A stretch of DNA of 64,000 bases, taken from assembly GCA_000310025.1 (NCBI GenBank), contig FN649750.1:3206495-3270494 (forward strand), in the 5' to 3' direction. Source of the DNA: Ectocarpus siliculosus. Its lineage: Eukaryota > Sar > Phaeophyceae > Ectocarpales > Ectocarpaceae. The notes beneath the pieces were generated by a model. It was not told the origin of the DNA, ran no database searches, and was given only the letters and a program-made list of their open reading frames with translations. The translations under genes and the position numbers were made by a program. Positions 51,301 through 63,600 of the stretch are shown here, piece by piece; positions within the stretch are counted from its first letter, which is position 1; each line of letters begins with the position of its first letter.

Positions 51301-54300
51301 GAATCGAGCGGGGCGAACTTGGTGCCGTCTCCGTGCCAGATCTGTTTTCATCTGATTGACTCCCGGTACTGCTATGAATATTGCTGCTCATCTGCCGTTA
51401 TTGGTACCAACGGTGCTATCCAATCGATGGCATGCCCATGGCACTCTGCGGTTACCGGTTCAAGCATTTAAGCGAAACTATCTTGTTTCCTACCAAAACA
51501 ATACACATTCGCGAACACGCCAGGAGTACTTTTTGAGGTGCACCGGAGAGCTAGGCGCCCACGTCATTTCCGACAATATCCTGAAGGAGGTGCCAATAGA
51601 GGTGGTGGTGGCGTTCGTCTGCTTCTTGGTCAAGAGGGACAACGCCTTCCATGACCTCTTGGTCGACAACTATCTCGAGCCCGACACCAACGCCTTCTTG
51701 ACCTCCATTCTGTGAGCGAAGTTCGTTCATGTATCGGCACGCGGTTGACCATGAAAACAAAGCTCCAACCACGATGTTGGAAAGTCCAATGGCCTCATAT
51801 GACAATATTATGAGTGGGACTCATCATGAAATTCGATCACCTCACGACACGTTTGGGCATCACACCTCTTAAGTACTGACTTCAACTCTCTGGTTGCAGG
51901 ACACCTATACGCACTGGTTATGCGGTTTGTGCTAGTAAATGCTACCGTTTTCCATGCAGTCGGTGTTGCGTGCCCTTACAAAGCTTGATCCGCAAGAAGA
52001 AAGTGGCATACATGTGTTCTCTCATATGGGTTGTGGCACTACCCTAGGTTTCTTGGCTGGGCACGTGAAGTTGAATGGAGTCAAGAAGAACAGGTGCCGA
52101 AGACATACTTTTGCTGCTGCCCTTCTAGTTCTGAGTGGCATGACAGATGGCAAAATGTCCGCACGAGCTTGGTTTGCGTACATCAACGTATGGTAGCCTC
52201 AATGTCTCAGTCATTACTGATGAAGAGAGCTAAACAAACGTCACGCAGAAAATCATCCGTTTAGGGCCACACGCTGTCCGTTACTTTCTCATTTATGCAG
52301 ATCAATCGACTCCATGATTCGGAGACTGACGAAGCGCACGGAGCTCGAGATCGTGGCCCAGTGGCCCAACGAGGGAGATATCTCTGAAGACGCCACGCCG
52401 GCCTACCTGACCTCTCTGCTGGAGGACTGCTCCCCGGACGCGGAAAACGATGGAAAGCTGTCGACCCGGGCGCCCGAAGAGCTCATGAAACTTTTGGCGA
52501 GTCGCTTTAGTTCGTTTTTGATGTCCCGGTGCCAGGAACATACACTGTACAGTCATTTTCGAACGCCTCTCATTATGAGAACGCCCCCCCCCCCTCCCCG
52601 TACCCCAAATACTGCCGGTAAAGCTCGAAACCCCCGAGAACTCCCGAGGGTATTCGTGTTTATTGCTGTTTCCGATGTTCTGTTCTCCTGTTCTGAATCG
52701 GCCCCGGGATACAACATTTTGCCGTTTTTTCGGCTGCCCCACGAGTCGTTCAATAGAAGATCATGCGCACTCTTGCCGGCACGATTTTGCTGTTGTTGTC
52801 ATCATTGTTATTGCTGATATCATGGCTTTCAACACGAGAGGTCTGCAGCACCATGTGGGGATCTGTGTCAAGAGTTACCCCGAACAGAAGGAGAGAGGTT
52901 GGCATCCCCGAGTATTTACAACCAGACCAAACGTTTTTCTTCCTGTTTTTTCAACAGGAGAAGTACGTTCCGCTGATCTCCAGCCAATGCCGTGCTAGGG
53001 GAAACCTGGGGGCCAAAATCTTCGAAGGAATGTTCGCGGCCATGCCGTCGTTTGCGACGACTGCGGCAGCCGCTGTGTTCGCGTTGAACCATGCATCGAG
53101 CAAGGACACCACCACTCGCTATTTGGCAGCCTTTCTCAATGACATGACCAGATCGGCCGGCCTGGTGCAGGAGATGATCGACGGCAGCGAAGAGCACCTT
53201 CAAGTGAGCGAGAAAACCGTACCGTATTTCGTCACCGAGATTTCCTTGCAAGAATCAATGTCACGACCGACGACAAACACCCCGGGCCAACCACAACTGA
53301 GACACAAACAAACACGTTGCACAAAGGTTTCGACTTCACGACAGCCGCAGCTGAGTGACGGCGCGTCGTTCTTGCTTCGGATGCAAGACACACAGTCGAG
53401 CACACAGGGTGTGTCTTGACCTCGCAAGAACGACAAACCCTGTGTCTGCATTAACGACCCGTATTTCCTACTCACCACGCACTCTTCCGCCACAACGTTT
53501 GCGATCCAAATGTGTACAGGGGATCCCTATCGATGTATCCGCCATCCAAGGCGGTATGTTCAGCGCAGGCGTGGAGGTGGCCTGCCTCCTGGCGGATGTG
53601 GCATTGCTGGAAATGGACGCCGTCTGCGCTGAATTCTTCCAGGCCGATTGGTGACTTTGCTTCGGACTCGAACATCTGTTGCTAATACCATAGCCGCTGA
53701 CATTCGAACTTTTGTTCAAGTTCTGATCTCACAAGAGTAGTACCATGGGTTTTGTTCAGGTATGCTGCACGCTGAGGTTCCGAGACGTGTCGGGGGGCAG
53801 TGTGACGACTGCAAGGCTGCTCGTGCAAATCAATATAGTCATTGCGATATGCTGACAATACTGCTCACAAGGTATTCGTTAATGATCGCCTTGCGCCAAG
53901 ATTTCAGACCAACGGCGTGAGAAGGCTCCGATGCGACTCAACGATTTTTCATTGAACGGCATCGATTATCACTGAAACGTTGTGCCATGATAGTATCGTT
54001 GTGAAACGCCCTCGTTCCAGTCACTAAAGTCCAACCCCTACACCCCAAGAATTTTCACCGACTTCAACTACTCCTAAACACGCTTTCCCGACTCTCGACA
54101 TCAGGTATGCTGACGACGAGAACGCCGTAATGCGCAAGGCGTGCAAACTGCTAAACGTCGGCATCGCCCGCCTTGAGAGCCAGACAGTGAAGGAGCCCTT
54201 CTTTGACCACGTCATCGGTGCAGCGACGGAAAAGATCGCCTTCCGATACCTGGCCGGTCTGGTGCATCGGTGCAAAGATCATCAATCCGGCGGAAAGATG

Positions 54301-56595
54301 ATAACGGAAGAGGTATGTCCGGGGCTACTATAGGAGGTCTTAACACGATACATGCGTCAATCTGAACATCCCTCATCAACTCCTGCAAGTAATCAAAGGC
54401 TGTTTCCCCGTCGCTCAAAACGGGGTCAGATCTACAGCAGCCCCTTCGATGCCCTTCGCTAGATTTCCTGTGTACTATACAAATTAAGGATCGATGTACC
54501 CGTAACCTTATCCCATGTTTTAGTTCTAAGGCCGAAGCGGCAGCTAAACATGGGGAGATTGAGGCGCGATGCTAGACGACGTGCGTCCCCCCCCCCGCGA
54601 TACAAACATGCCGCGCGTAGTTCCCCGCCGGATCCCATACAGCCATTATGCTCGAAAGCAACATTTTGAAGTTCCCAGCTTCACAATCGTAGGACCAAGA
54701 AGTTTGTTCAATGCGAGAGACGTTATCATAAACCAATCACAGGAGCTGGAGCGGATGCAGAACGACGTGGAGATGATGCAGAGCTACGTCGCCAAGTACG
54801 GGCAAGTAGGCGTGACGAGCGTCTTGCACTTGAAGGAGGCAATTATTTTCTTGACCGAGAAGCCAGAAATTATCCAGCAGGTCGTCTTCGTCGACATCCT
54901 CAAGAGGCACGAGGGGAAGGTGCGCCCAAGTGCCAAGCTACCTTTCCTGGGTCTGTCTTTGGAGATTGTGCACACATTTCTCGTGGTCGATCTCGCGCCT
55001 GCTCCGAGAGTTGTTCCTATCATTTAGCGGTGGTTGTAACGGCATTCAGTATCATAGGTCCCATGCACCTGCGCTAGAAGCACCCCCAGTGATAGTCCTC
55101 TCTGCAGTATTACAACGGTTGTCACTTCTGGTAGCAACCGAAAGCTGTCAAGCAGGAATGATGTCTGTATTGGCAGCAATGTACCCTCCTGGTTCTGCTG
55201 TCGCACACCTTCCACGTGCAGGAGGAACACGTGATGAGCATGCTCAAGACGCTCACGGCCGTCCGGGACGATCTACGCAACTTTTTCGTTCCCGCTTGGC
55301 TCAACAAGGTTTGTCACACCTCAGAGGTGTTGATAAAAGCCGTCGTTGAACAAACTTGCGGACCGTGAATAAACTCTGGTGGCGGGGGCAATAATTGTTA
55401 CTTTAACATCTACTTTTGACAGCTAATCACGGCTTGGGCCAGGAATTGCTTCGCACGTTGTGCGCAGAAAAAAGTGGATAGCGCCAATTCGTTATGTACA
55501 TCTGACTTGGCGGCCCACGGGGAAAAGGAACGCCTGAACCTTCTCGCGATAGAAGTGAAGGCAAGTGTCGAGAAGCGACGGAAGGAAGAGATAAAACATT
55601 CCTGTGTGACCTACGCTGGTGCGTCTAAGCCGTAATATCGACGCCGAGCATGAGCGAGGAAACTGCCCGAATGTTCTTGCCACCGTGACGCTTCGCACAT
55701 CTGATTGACCTCTGCTTCCGTGGTCAATATCATTCTGCCTTTGTGATCTGTGCTATCTTCACTATAGTTGACGCAAAAGCAGACCGCCGTGGTGCAAGAA
55801 AGGCAGATGATGGAGTTGGAGGGGGACGGCCGCGCATCCCGCATCGCGTTCGACGCGTTCGAGTGGGTGTTTCAAAGTGAAGTCACTCAACCTAAGGACG
55901 CCTATGTGTACAAGTGAGTTATCTATTAGTCCGTGGTGGTGGACCTTGCTCGCTTGCATTTCGATGGAGCATCAGCTTGTGACAGACGGCATTTTTCTTC
56001 GTGTGTTATGATAGGTTCTTTGCAACAGCCTTTCACCGTTCACCAAAACCGTTCACCAAAACCATTGGTGGAGTTACAGTAGCGTAAGGTGCTCAAAGCA
56101 AACACTTGTGGAGCAACAACCGATTTCAGCTGCTGCCTTGTTCGAGTTGTCGGTGTGTACAACAAAGACATTGATGAGTCAAGGCGCAAAGATGGATCGT
56201 TGACCCCTTTTGGCCAGGCACTGCCGATCTAGGGGTTCTTACTTCACCATCGATTATCTGAGCAGAGGAAGGATCATGTGTACCGTGCGCCATGTCCGAC
56301 TTCGGTAGTAATTAACCTAGCGTAGCATCTCGAAAAATGATATTGAACATATTGCACCTTCCCCTGGGTGACAGGCAACGCCAGCTATTTGTTGTTTTTC
56401 ACCGAGCGCAACTGTAGGCGTCTTGGCACGTACATACACATGCGCATGAACGGATAATGGCCGAACAAAGTGAAATCTTGACCCTCTTATTTCCAACGCT
56501 GGGTTATTTATTTTCTGGCCCAACCTTTCTCTCCTCTGCGCAGGTACCTCATGCAATGCCTTCAAGCCTCCAGGGTGCAGACAGGAGCACAATGA
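36391..56595 (+). CDS. C2-PH-Sec6-like membrane-tethering protein, ~31 exons
   Basis: Exons: 36391-36527, 37847-37978, 38618-38795, 39535-39762, 40141-40347, 40827-40912, 41950-42115, 42482-42591, 42866-42898, 43188-43328, 45974-46126, 46597-46719, 47450-47645, 47838-47917, 48179-48312, 48445-48517, 48913-49161, 49511-49675, 49978-50103, 50902-50997, 51524-51711, 52302-~52520, 52958-53203, 53520-53650, 54105-54312, 54743-54919, 55222-55308, 55423-55560, 55768-55913, 56544-56595. About 1460 residues. Residues ~46-150 are C2-like (VILLVRVLVADSTGKPYGYA). ~323-475 are PH-like (AGWLRRKKRDKRALTSSFVN, RFFRLEYDAYIMRYTFSYG). ~566-630 are proline-rich. ~727-1351 are helical, with the end matching exocyst Sec6/EXOC3: EPFFDHVIGAATEKIAFRYL, then VLHLKEAIIFLTEKPEIIQQ, then EEHVMSMLKTLTAVRDDLRN. 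MUN-domain proteins (Munc13/CAPS) share this fold and CAPS has C2-PH-MUN order. The likely role is vesicle tethering or priming at membranes. Two joins are unresolved: phase breaks between 40912 and 41950 (an exon is probably missing), and the donor of the 52302 exon. The intron after 55560 would use a GC donor. Confidence 0.7.
36734..37198. mobile_element. Palindromic fold-back element in intron 1 of the C2-PH-Sec6 gene
   Basis: Two arms of about 190 bp are inverted copies of each other around a ~90-bp centre. The left starts AGGGTTAGGTGTCGGATTCT and the right ends AGAATGCGACACCTAACCCT. Arm identity is high; for example GGCATCCAACATTTGTCACA on the left is inverted at 37025-37045. CA flanks both ends, a possible 2-bp target duplication. 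There is no coding capacity; the similar open frames in the two arms on opposite strands are a by-product of the palindrome. RNA from this intron could fold into a long hairpin. Confidence 0.85.
44754..44800 (+). other. tRNA-Ile(AAU)-like fragment, probably relic
   Basis: The stretch contains a D-arm-like GGTCAGCCGGTTAGCGC followed by GGGTGCTAATAATCTA. The latter resembles the anticodon arm of tRNA-Ile, loop CTAATAA. The 3' half of the anticodon stem does not pair and no T-arm (GGTTCGA-TCC) follows, so it cannot be a working tRNA gene. It may be a tRNA pseudogene or the head of a tRNA-derived short repeat. It lies in the long intron between exons 43328 and 45974 of the C2-PH-Sec6 gene. Confidence 0.3.
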
Positions 56596-57690
56596 GCAAG
56601 TCAATGTAGGATTTTTTTAAGTCCTCGGCGGAAAAGTTGTTTGCCGAACATAATATAGTCCAACGTAGGAATTAGACTTGGTTGGAAGTTTGTCATTCTT
56701 GCATAACCGCTACGCATGACCTTCGCCTTCAACTCTGAAGTGTGATGCTTTCGGGTCTTGACCGGGTCTTGACCGGATCGTGTTCGTCCAATGTCTTCCT
56801 TGGAATTGGTTTCAATGAGTTCTTGCTGTTGTGCCCGGATCCAGTGGAACGCAATGGGTATTTTGTGAGCTGCCGTGAGTTGCACATCTGCGGTCCAATT
56901 CTTCAAGCCAGCGTGGGCACGGGGGGGATCTAGCGGGAACGGAACTCGAGCCGGCAAATCATGGAACGGCGAAGGATAGCGGTAGCGTGTGGTAAGTTGA
57001 AAAGTGTGTAATCTCGACGTTGCATTGTGGATGGCCCATAATATCCATGCGTCTGCCGTACTACTAGTTCGTTGTGTAGCCCACAGTATTTCAATATTGA
57101 AGCTTGTCGAGCAGGCTAGGCCAGGAGAAGACTATGCCAGGAGTAGATTGCACTTATTCGCCAGGGCAGTGGTAACAACTGGGGGGAGGAAACCAGGCAG
57201 TGGCTCCGTGTAAACGCAGTGTTCCGCAAAGGTCTTACCTCGAAATGCTGCAGAAACGGCGGGGGGGGACTCTTTGCGTACCAAGAGCACTCTAGTGACA
57301 TCTACTGCAAATCAGATTCGTTCGTTCCACGCACCATGCAACCGTTACCCTAAAGCGGTACAGCGATATTTTGTATAATAAAGAACGGAGGGACACACCA
57401 AGGAGTTTTGACAATAGGTGCCCATTTGGGGGTATTGGTTGAAATGTTCGGGCTAGCACAGCAAGCTGGCATGTGGCATATACTACATCGAGTCATCATC
57501 CCGATACGCAGCCCAATGCATAGTTGTACCGGATACACGCATGTGGGGTCGGCATTGCACCGTCTTATAGAGATCGCTCCTGCCCGCCCTGGAGTGGCCT
57601 CCTGCGCGCCAATAAAATTTCTAGATCATTCGAAAACTATGCATTCGTCACAGGGTTTTCACTCTCGAAAGTTGTTTGTACACGTGTCTC
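56596..57690. other. Short convergent intergenic stretch
   Basis: This lies between the stops of two convergent genes. The minus-strand frame at 56957-56601 (118 codons) and the plus-strand frame at 57408-57878 (156 codons) show no family resemblance. The latter overlaps the well-supported last exon of the minus-strand gene and is its shadow. Confidence 0.55.
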
Positions 57691-60600
57691 TCATTCTACC
57701 GCTTCTTCGTCTCCCCTCGAGAGTCCTCCTCCCCCCTTTGAGAGACTCCTCACTGCCTTTGTGCCCGTACCCTGGGCCGGTGCGTTCTCCCCGGCGACAT
57801 CTCCTCCCTCTACGTGTGACTGTGTGTCTTCGAGGGAGTCCCCAGTTCCCGTGTGACTGCCTCCTGGAGAAGGCCTAGTGTCGTCTTTACGGTGGCTGCC
57901 TTCGCCCGTGAGGGTGCGTGGGGCATCAACAGACACCCTTTCGAGATCATTTCTGTCGGCGTTGTCATCGTTGTTGCCAGGACCCAGGGGGTGACAGTCT
58001 TCGACCTCGCTCTTCGCGGCTCCCGTCTCCGCAGGACCACCCAAGACCTTCTCCGTACATCCCATGACCGGAGAACCATCGAGGCTACGACCAACAGGAG
58101 TTTCCCAGAAGCTTGTTGGTGTCGGGGGGGGCTTCAGGCTGGTGATGCGGATGGCCTTTGAAGGAGGGTCGGCGTGCGAGCTGAAAACAGGAGGCGCGAG
58201 GTGGTGTAACTTCTCTTCGGCGGATCCTTGGCAGTTTGCTGTTTCGTCTGGTGAGCTAGCCGATACATACGCGGGCGAAAGGGCAGTGCTGATTGAGGAG
58301 CATGTACCGTCGAGTGATGCTGGAGCTCCTTCCGATGGTTGAGCGCATGCCCCGAGGAGAACATAGAAGAGGTCTTGTTGAGATGCCTACAATCGCAACG
58401 GCAGGAAGGCGACGCCGAACGTGCGCAGTTCTTGAGGGTGGAACGTATTGAGTAGTGGAGGGACCAGTGGCATTGAAAATAGGAAGGAATGCAGCAGGTG
58501 CTTCGATCAAGAGCGACCACTCTCGTTACACCCTGCCTACTGACGGGATGCATGCAGAACTCGACGGAGAGATCCTTAAACGCGACCACATACTGAACGC
58601 CGAGAACATGACTTCTAGGGCCTACTGGAAATACTGTTCCTTGTCAGACTGGGCTTCTCGATCTGTGTCACACTCGCTCACCAGAGGCTGTCGAGGAAAC
58701 GTCCTCTCTCGTAAGGCGTTGAGGCGAGACTCGGCCTCTTCCTCACCGACAGCTCTACCCAGAACCATGACCATCGCTATCCGCAGTGCCGGGATGTCTA
58801 GATGCCCCTCTGTTGTTCCCTTGGCGCTCGCGAACGCGGATACTGCCTGAACACCGTGAAAACATCGCGTGTGGGACTAAGACGCGCGTTTGAGCCGGTG
58901 ATAAGGGGTTTCGAGAAACGCGTGGAGTTTGAGTCTTGGGAACTCTGGAATCGAGGTACAGCGGAATGACATTATTGGAAAACCATGTGGCTACGGTTTT
59001 GTAGGTTCGGGCTTCCGCTCGCGGGAGGCGTTACCTCTTCGCGCAGCAAGGCTGTCTGCTCGTCTTCCTCTTCCTCGTCCGAGTCGGGAAAGTCGAGTTC
59101 GTCCATGTCTCCATCCTCGTGCTCTTCCGAATCCAGCAAGCCGACCTCCCCGAAAGTGCTTGCCACAGTAGATTGCTCTTCCACACTAACCGTCGACACT
59201 GTCCCAGCAGTAGCTCCGCGACTGCTACTCAGTCCCGCCTTTTTCCTCTGAAACACCGGGAGGGAAGGAAAAAAATGCAAGCTGGTTGTGCGTAGACGAT
59301 GATTTTGAAACACCCCCCAGAGAATGAAATATGTTGTGGCTGATGCCGTTACGGGTGCTACCCAACGTTTATCTTCTCGTATTCCATGCAAGCACTTCGT
59401 CTTTCGACGTGCGCAATATATTCAGCTGGAGCACACAACACACCTGGGCCCGAAGCGGCAGAAACTTCTAAACACAATACAAAACACATTCTTACCGCCG
59501 CCGCCTGCTCCTTCGCTGCCTGTGCTCTTGCGGCCCTGGCCTTCTCTTTGGCCTTTTGCTTGGCAGCCTTGGCCTCGCGGAAAGCCTTTCGGATCATCTT
59601 TTGCACTGACCGTTGTGCCTCTACCTCTTCCGTCGGTCGGGGATCACTCACGAGGAAACGGTCGATCTGAAGGCCAACGGACGTTACCGGCGAGGAATTG
59701 AGCGAAAACAACTGCTTAGTTCCCCACAGACTGTACACGGCAAATCATTTCTCATCTCCAATGAACCACAGAGGCCAAACAGTTTAGCCAACGATTGCGT
59801 GATTAATCCTCAGCTATCAGCACGCTGGCTCAGAGTGCCACAAACCTGGATCTGTCATCATCTCACCCCGGTACAGTCTACGGCAGAGGAACCAGCCGAA
59901 AAAACTCATGGCTGGGAAGCAAAAGTGAAAAACAGGCCCCAAATAAGCAGTCCTAGTGCGGGATCGTACCAACCCATTACTACATATGCCCATTCAGATT
60001 TGAACCTTGTCGCAGACCACGGTTGGTATGAGTGAAATGTCCAAACCTGTGCTATCCTTGATTGCTTCCAGGCTTCCCATTCGGCCAAAGACTGCCTCAG
60101 TCCCTCAGCCGCCGTGGTCGAGAGAGGGGGGTGCTCTAGCCAGACCCTGCGAATACATGCCTCCATCGCCGTGCTACATCCACGGGCAGGAATCCCGACT
60201 TGTGCCCCCTGCAAACGGCAGATAACAATTGGGTCGGTTCAATGGGGGGTGCACGGCGACCAAAATACGCCACATATTGCAATACCAGGCATGCAATAGG
60301 TCCCTAGATGTGGATCGATGCAGAAGAGCCATGGCCGGTGGTCGTGTGTAAAAGAACCTTAGGTGTTATTGTAGTGTCATACAACACGCACATATAACGC
60401 TGTCTGTGGCGACCGGATTTACTCTGACGGGGACAGCGCATAAGACGCCTCCCTTGGGCACCTGTACAGGTCATGAGAAGCGTCCACAGCCTGACGCACC
60501 GTAGCGTGCTATGCCTGCTCACCATACGAACACGACGTCTCGAAACTAAACCCTCACCAATCTTGCTCTGGCGGCTAGAGGCAGGGGTCTCGTTCTCCAG

Positions 60601-63600
60601 CTCGACTTAGATCCGACGTTTTCCGTGTGATCGTAATCATTTCCGAAAACCCGGCCTGGCCAATGCTGAAGGAGAGCCGCGAACGAGCCTTCCCCTCGAG
60701 GCGTCGGTAACACAGGAACGTAGAAGCTCAGCTGAGAGCAGACAGGCATCAAGCACACAGACGGAGAGAGGACGAGACAGGAGGGGAACATCAGGAAGAA
60801 GCGGTTGAGCACGCGATCCACTGGTCGTTTGATGTTGCCTTCTGAGTCAACACAAGGCGGAAGCTGTGGTGGGCGCACATGCTGTACACACAAACCGCGT
60901 GATGCTTCCGGTGCATGAGATTCAATCACAACTAGATGCTTTGCACCGTCTCACCTGCCGCGCCCCGTGCGAATGTGGGTCCGGGCAACAGTCTTGTTCA
61001 CGCACATCCACTGCCCGGGCTGGCCCATCCAACGATCGCCTCCTATTGTCATGGTTGTCCTTGTTCACCCCGAGTCGGGGCTGTTGCTGCTGCGACTGAG
61101 ATGGGGATATGGGTGCAAGACGCTCACACCACGTTCTCGCGTCGTCGTTCCGAAGCAACTCTAGGGCGGAGCCATCTCGACGGTAGATGAACAAGCGAGG
61201 CTCCAAGGGTTCGTTGACAAGGGCCTCAGATCGCATGCCGGCTGTTTCTCCAGCCAGGTCAATCGACACGCCGTTGGACTGAGCGCAAGAGAAAGAAAGG
61301 GGGGCGGGCGGGCGGGCGCGAGATTGTCTGTGTGCTCCGCGGACTTCAAATTGCGTTTGAATAATATGTCGAGCGCGGAGTACGTGCTGCGGAGAAACGC
61401 AGCGAAATGGTTTGAGTATTCTTGACGGTTGCGGTGGGTCCGATATTGCTTGGTTGTTTCGACGTACGTTGTGCACGCTCCTGCCGAGCTGGATTCAGCG
61501 ACAAGGGTGTTACTGTCGTGGTTGTGCTCTGTAAAAGCACGTTCGCACGTCTATCTATTTAGTACCTCGTCCGCGCTGTTCAAGGCAAAGAGACTATTCT
61601 CTGCGGCCATGAGTTTGCCCAAAACAAGGCACAGCAACATGGTCGAGGGTTCCAAACAAATTCTCACCCCTCGCGAAAAGATGAGGTTCGTAAAGAACGA
61701 GTCAAAAAGACAATAGAGCAGCAATTTTGTTGTGTTTAAAGGAGCAAGGCTCTTCGAGATATCAAGACAAAGCGACAAGGTCGGCTTTGTTGAAGGACAA
61801 GTTATCGTTCCTGCGTACTTATTCGTGTAGCAGTCAACCCACTCATGAAAGACGAGATGGCATTGCCCAGTTCATTTTCACAGCAAAGTTGCGTGAACAG
61901 TACCAGTACAGTATGACACTGCGAACTTGAACTGTGCCCTCTTTGGATCATTCCCACCTTCCCGCTGGAAGGTCGGCTCGAACCTCGCTTGCTCTTCTCT
62001 GGTTTCTCCTTGGGTGAAGTGGGGCTGGTGGCACCGTCAGCTGTGGACCCGCCTTCCCTGGAGATGGAAAAGTCTTCCCGCAGGAAGGCCGTCTTCGTCA
62101 CGTCCACGACGAAGCGGTTCCTATCGGTATCTTCTGATTCCATAACTCCTTTGAGGCAGTCGAACTTATAAGTCCCGACAAGAAGGTCTGGCTGCTCGCA
62201 GTTCGGGGGCATGGACGAGTTCGGTCCGGCCAACTTACCATGTACGGGCTCGCCCTCCCACATTCCTCTTGGACGCACCACCACTTCCCCTTTGTCGTTG
62301 GCAATAACCTGGGGAAGGTTAAGGCCGGTGGAGAAGCGGGTGGTGGGATGGCCCACGTGAAGTTTGACGAAAACGTACGGTGAAATACTGCGTTCTCCCG
62401 GCGTAAGAGGGTTGGAGAATGCCGTATTAAGCAGAGCGGTTATCCTTGCAATAAATGGTAGAGGCTGTCATTCTGTGGGCAAGTTCATCGTGCAGGGCAT
62501 CCATCACCTCGGTGTTGTCGCTGTGCACGTAGACCACCCTTCCGCAGACCTGAGAAGTGACTCTCGTGTCGTACGACACTAACGTCACACCTCCGTTGGG
62601 CATCACGGCCCTGAGCCGAACTCTGTTGCCTCCCCGGGTGATGGTGACGGGCTTCCTCCTAGCGTGCTTCGAGCACATTTCCTCGACTTCGATGTCCACC
62701 TTGAGGAGGTCGAAGGGGAGGTGGGTCGGGTCGGGCCGGGTTAATAGGGGGTTCAAATTGCAGTGTATTTGAACTGCAGGAATCAACGGATTAACGACGA
62801 GAGGTGAAGCTGTTCACGATGTCTGGCTATGATGTGTGATTTGAACCAGAAATGATCAGGATAGTAGGCGGTTCGGTGTTTGCCAGACTGGATGATTGCG
62901 TAGTACGTGAGGACCCGACCAGTTTCCTCCGATACCCCCATCCTCACTAGATAGCTGCCAAAGTTACGACTTAAAACCGTGGTGCGCAAGAACGCGTGGA
63001 GGAACGAACGAACCTCGCCAGCAGATATCTTGATAATTGGGAAGGTGGCAATGCCAACGTGCCGATGAGAACATCTCGACGAGTCGTGTCCGACAATGGA
63101 TCGTTCTTCTCCCCTTTCCACATATTTGGAGCTATCGGGCGGTACCTCGGTTCGTTTCCTCATATAGACTATTTCCCTTTTGAAGCGCAATCACATCCCA
63201 CCCACAGCCACATCACCGGAAGAAACCCCCCGCATGCCAAATATCATACGTTAAACCCCAAGCTCTAAGCTGCTCCCCACCGACAACGTGATGACTTCCT
63301 CCTCACCTCCACCGACGCAAACCCAGGACATTCCACCAGAATCAATCCCGCGGCAGCAGCACCCCCGTCCTCTTTCCCTTGGCGCCACCTCTGCGTGGTC
63401 CCGTCGGCGTGTCTGGTCACCGTCAGTTCATCTTCGTACTCGACGATCACCCTTCCATTTCCGCCGGGGGGGCACCACACAGTGGCACCGGTTTCCACAT
63501 CCGTCACAGGCGTTCCATCGTCCGGCATTTTCGATGCACTAAAGCCGCTCGAGGTTGGACCTGTCCGGTCATCATGTTTATCTTTGTTTGCGATGCTGGG

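Noticed and set aside
51117-51359. 80-codon frame with LLGAMQMLATSMASMRECIS inside the tethering gene
   Set aside because: The flanking exons (ending 50997, starting 51524) join directly in phase with continuous protein, and this frame has no usable donor before its stop.
57408-57878. 156-codon plus-strand frame
   Set aside because: It overlaps in antisense the last exon of the minus-strand SPAG17-like gene, which has better support.
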